Shown piece by piece: positions 63,360-64,000 of a stretch of DNA of 64,000 nt; positions within the stretch are counted from its first letter, which is position 1; each line of letters starts with the position of its first letter. Below the pieces are notes generated by a model. The model worked only from the letters and a program-made list of their open reading frames with translations, made no database searches and was not told the DNA's origin. Both the position numbers and the translations under genes were made by a program. Source of the stretch: Sambucus nigra (Eukaryota; Streptophyta; Magnoliopsida; Dipsacales; Adoxaceae); contig OX422217.1 in the NCBI GenBank assembly GCA_949130495.1, positions 541,699,137 through 541,763,136 of the forward strand, in the 5' to 3' direction.

Positions 63360-64000
63360 TGTGACACCCTGCCTAATTAAATACCGGGTGATAAGGCTTC
63401 ATTAAATTAAAACAGGATTCCTATTTAGTTCATTCTTAGCACCACTGTCGAATTTTTAAAAAAACATTTACTAACCACCTAGTATTCAAAAAGCCGGTGC
63501 CAAATTTTATCTTTTTATTTAAAACAAAACAATACACGAAAGCAATTACAACAACTAACCATCCATGCAAAAATGAATAAGATGAACAATCATCTATTAA
63601 AAAACTGAAATAAAATAGTACCGAATAAACCATCGGTTACCAAAACCAAATAAAAGTCCAATATAAATAAATTCGAATACAGAGTCTAACCGACATAATG
63701 AAATAACAGGGGGCTAACACGCCCGAATGAAATACTGAACTGTACCCTACACTAGAAATGAAGTGACTGAAGCGTCTAAGTCCAAATCCTGCAAGCATCC
63801 ACAAGTGCTGCAACTACGCATCCCTGAAACATATCATCCTGCTTGGCTTCCCTATAGATGGACATCTAAAAGTTTTTGGAAAAAGGTTTTTCAAGTACGG
63901 GTCAGAGCCCAAGTAAAAATCCTTTAAAAATATTTAGCAAGCATTTAAATATCAATTTAAATGAATAGTTATTAGATACACATCTTAGGCTGAGTGCGCA
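63360..64000 (-). repeat. 5' LTR of the minus-oriented gypsy element, cut by the window end
   Basis: On the minus strand it ends CAGGGTGTCACA. The last ~80 bp, including AGTGGTGCTAAGAATGA, match the ends of the LTR at 33280-36679 and solo LTRs A and B. Confidence 0.9.

Noticed and set aside
1..64000. Host protein-coding gene
   Set aside because: No exon chain resembling a single-copy plant gene was seen on either strand; every recognisable peptide belongs to a mobile element or an integrated virus.

Overview
This window looks like nuclear DNA from a flowering plant with a repeat-rich genome. It is AT-rich, and every protein fragment I recognise belongs to a plant mobile element: Ty1/copia, Ty3/gypsy, an RTE-type LINE, CACTA-type DNA transposons, antisense plant-mobile-domain genes, and a probable endogenous pararetrovirus piece. 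I see no host single-copy gene, rRNA, tRNA gene, CRISPR array or bacterial feature. All coding remnants carry stops or frameshifts, so the window is a graveyard of nested elements. Species and family cannot be told from this sequence.

Left third (1-24 kb). A minus-oriented long LTR enters from the left edge. It is followed by a small CACTA-like element and then two gypsy internal regions of one family arranged in tandem around a shared 3.7-kb LTR (13051-16751). The first internal region is split by a complete SIRE-like copia element (5148-12965) with a perfect 5-bp target duplication. A truncated LTR, a 5'-truncated RTE LINE (minus) and a probable pararetrovirus fragment (plus) follow.

Middle (24-41 kb). 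Two minus-oriented solo LTRs of about 2.9 and 3.5 kb have matching 5-bp duplications. One sits in a copia RNase H remnant. The other sits in a repeat whose uninterrupted second copy at 53.2-53.7 kb preserves the empty insertion site. A plus-strand gypsy element with 3.4-kb LTRs, but only 2.5 kb of non-coding internal sequence, occupies 33280-41352. Its 3' LTR is cut short.

Right third (41-64 kb). A minus-strand Tat/Ogre-type element has recognisable gag, RT, two RNase H domains, integrase, a primer-binding site and a 5' LTR with 160-181-bp subrepeats. An antisense gene with its own poly(A) signal lies beyond its integrase. A second, different antisense plant-mobile-domain gene (56.1-58.3 kb) follows a 48-bp tandem array. 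A minus-oriented relative of the 33-kb gypsy element closes the window. Its 3' LTR is also cut short, so the Tat block lies between two inward-facing truncated LTRs.

Three cross-cutting signals stand out: TCGA-centred palindromes in most of the long LTRs and in the antisense-gene promoters; a roughly 60-bp module present seven times, mostly a few hundred bases before polypurine tracts; and antisense genes carried by Tat elements. All alignments were made by eye.
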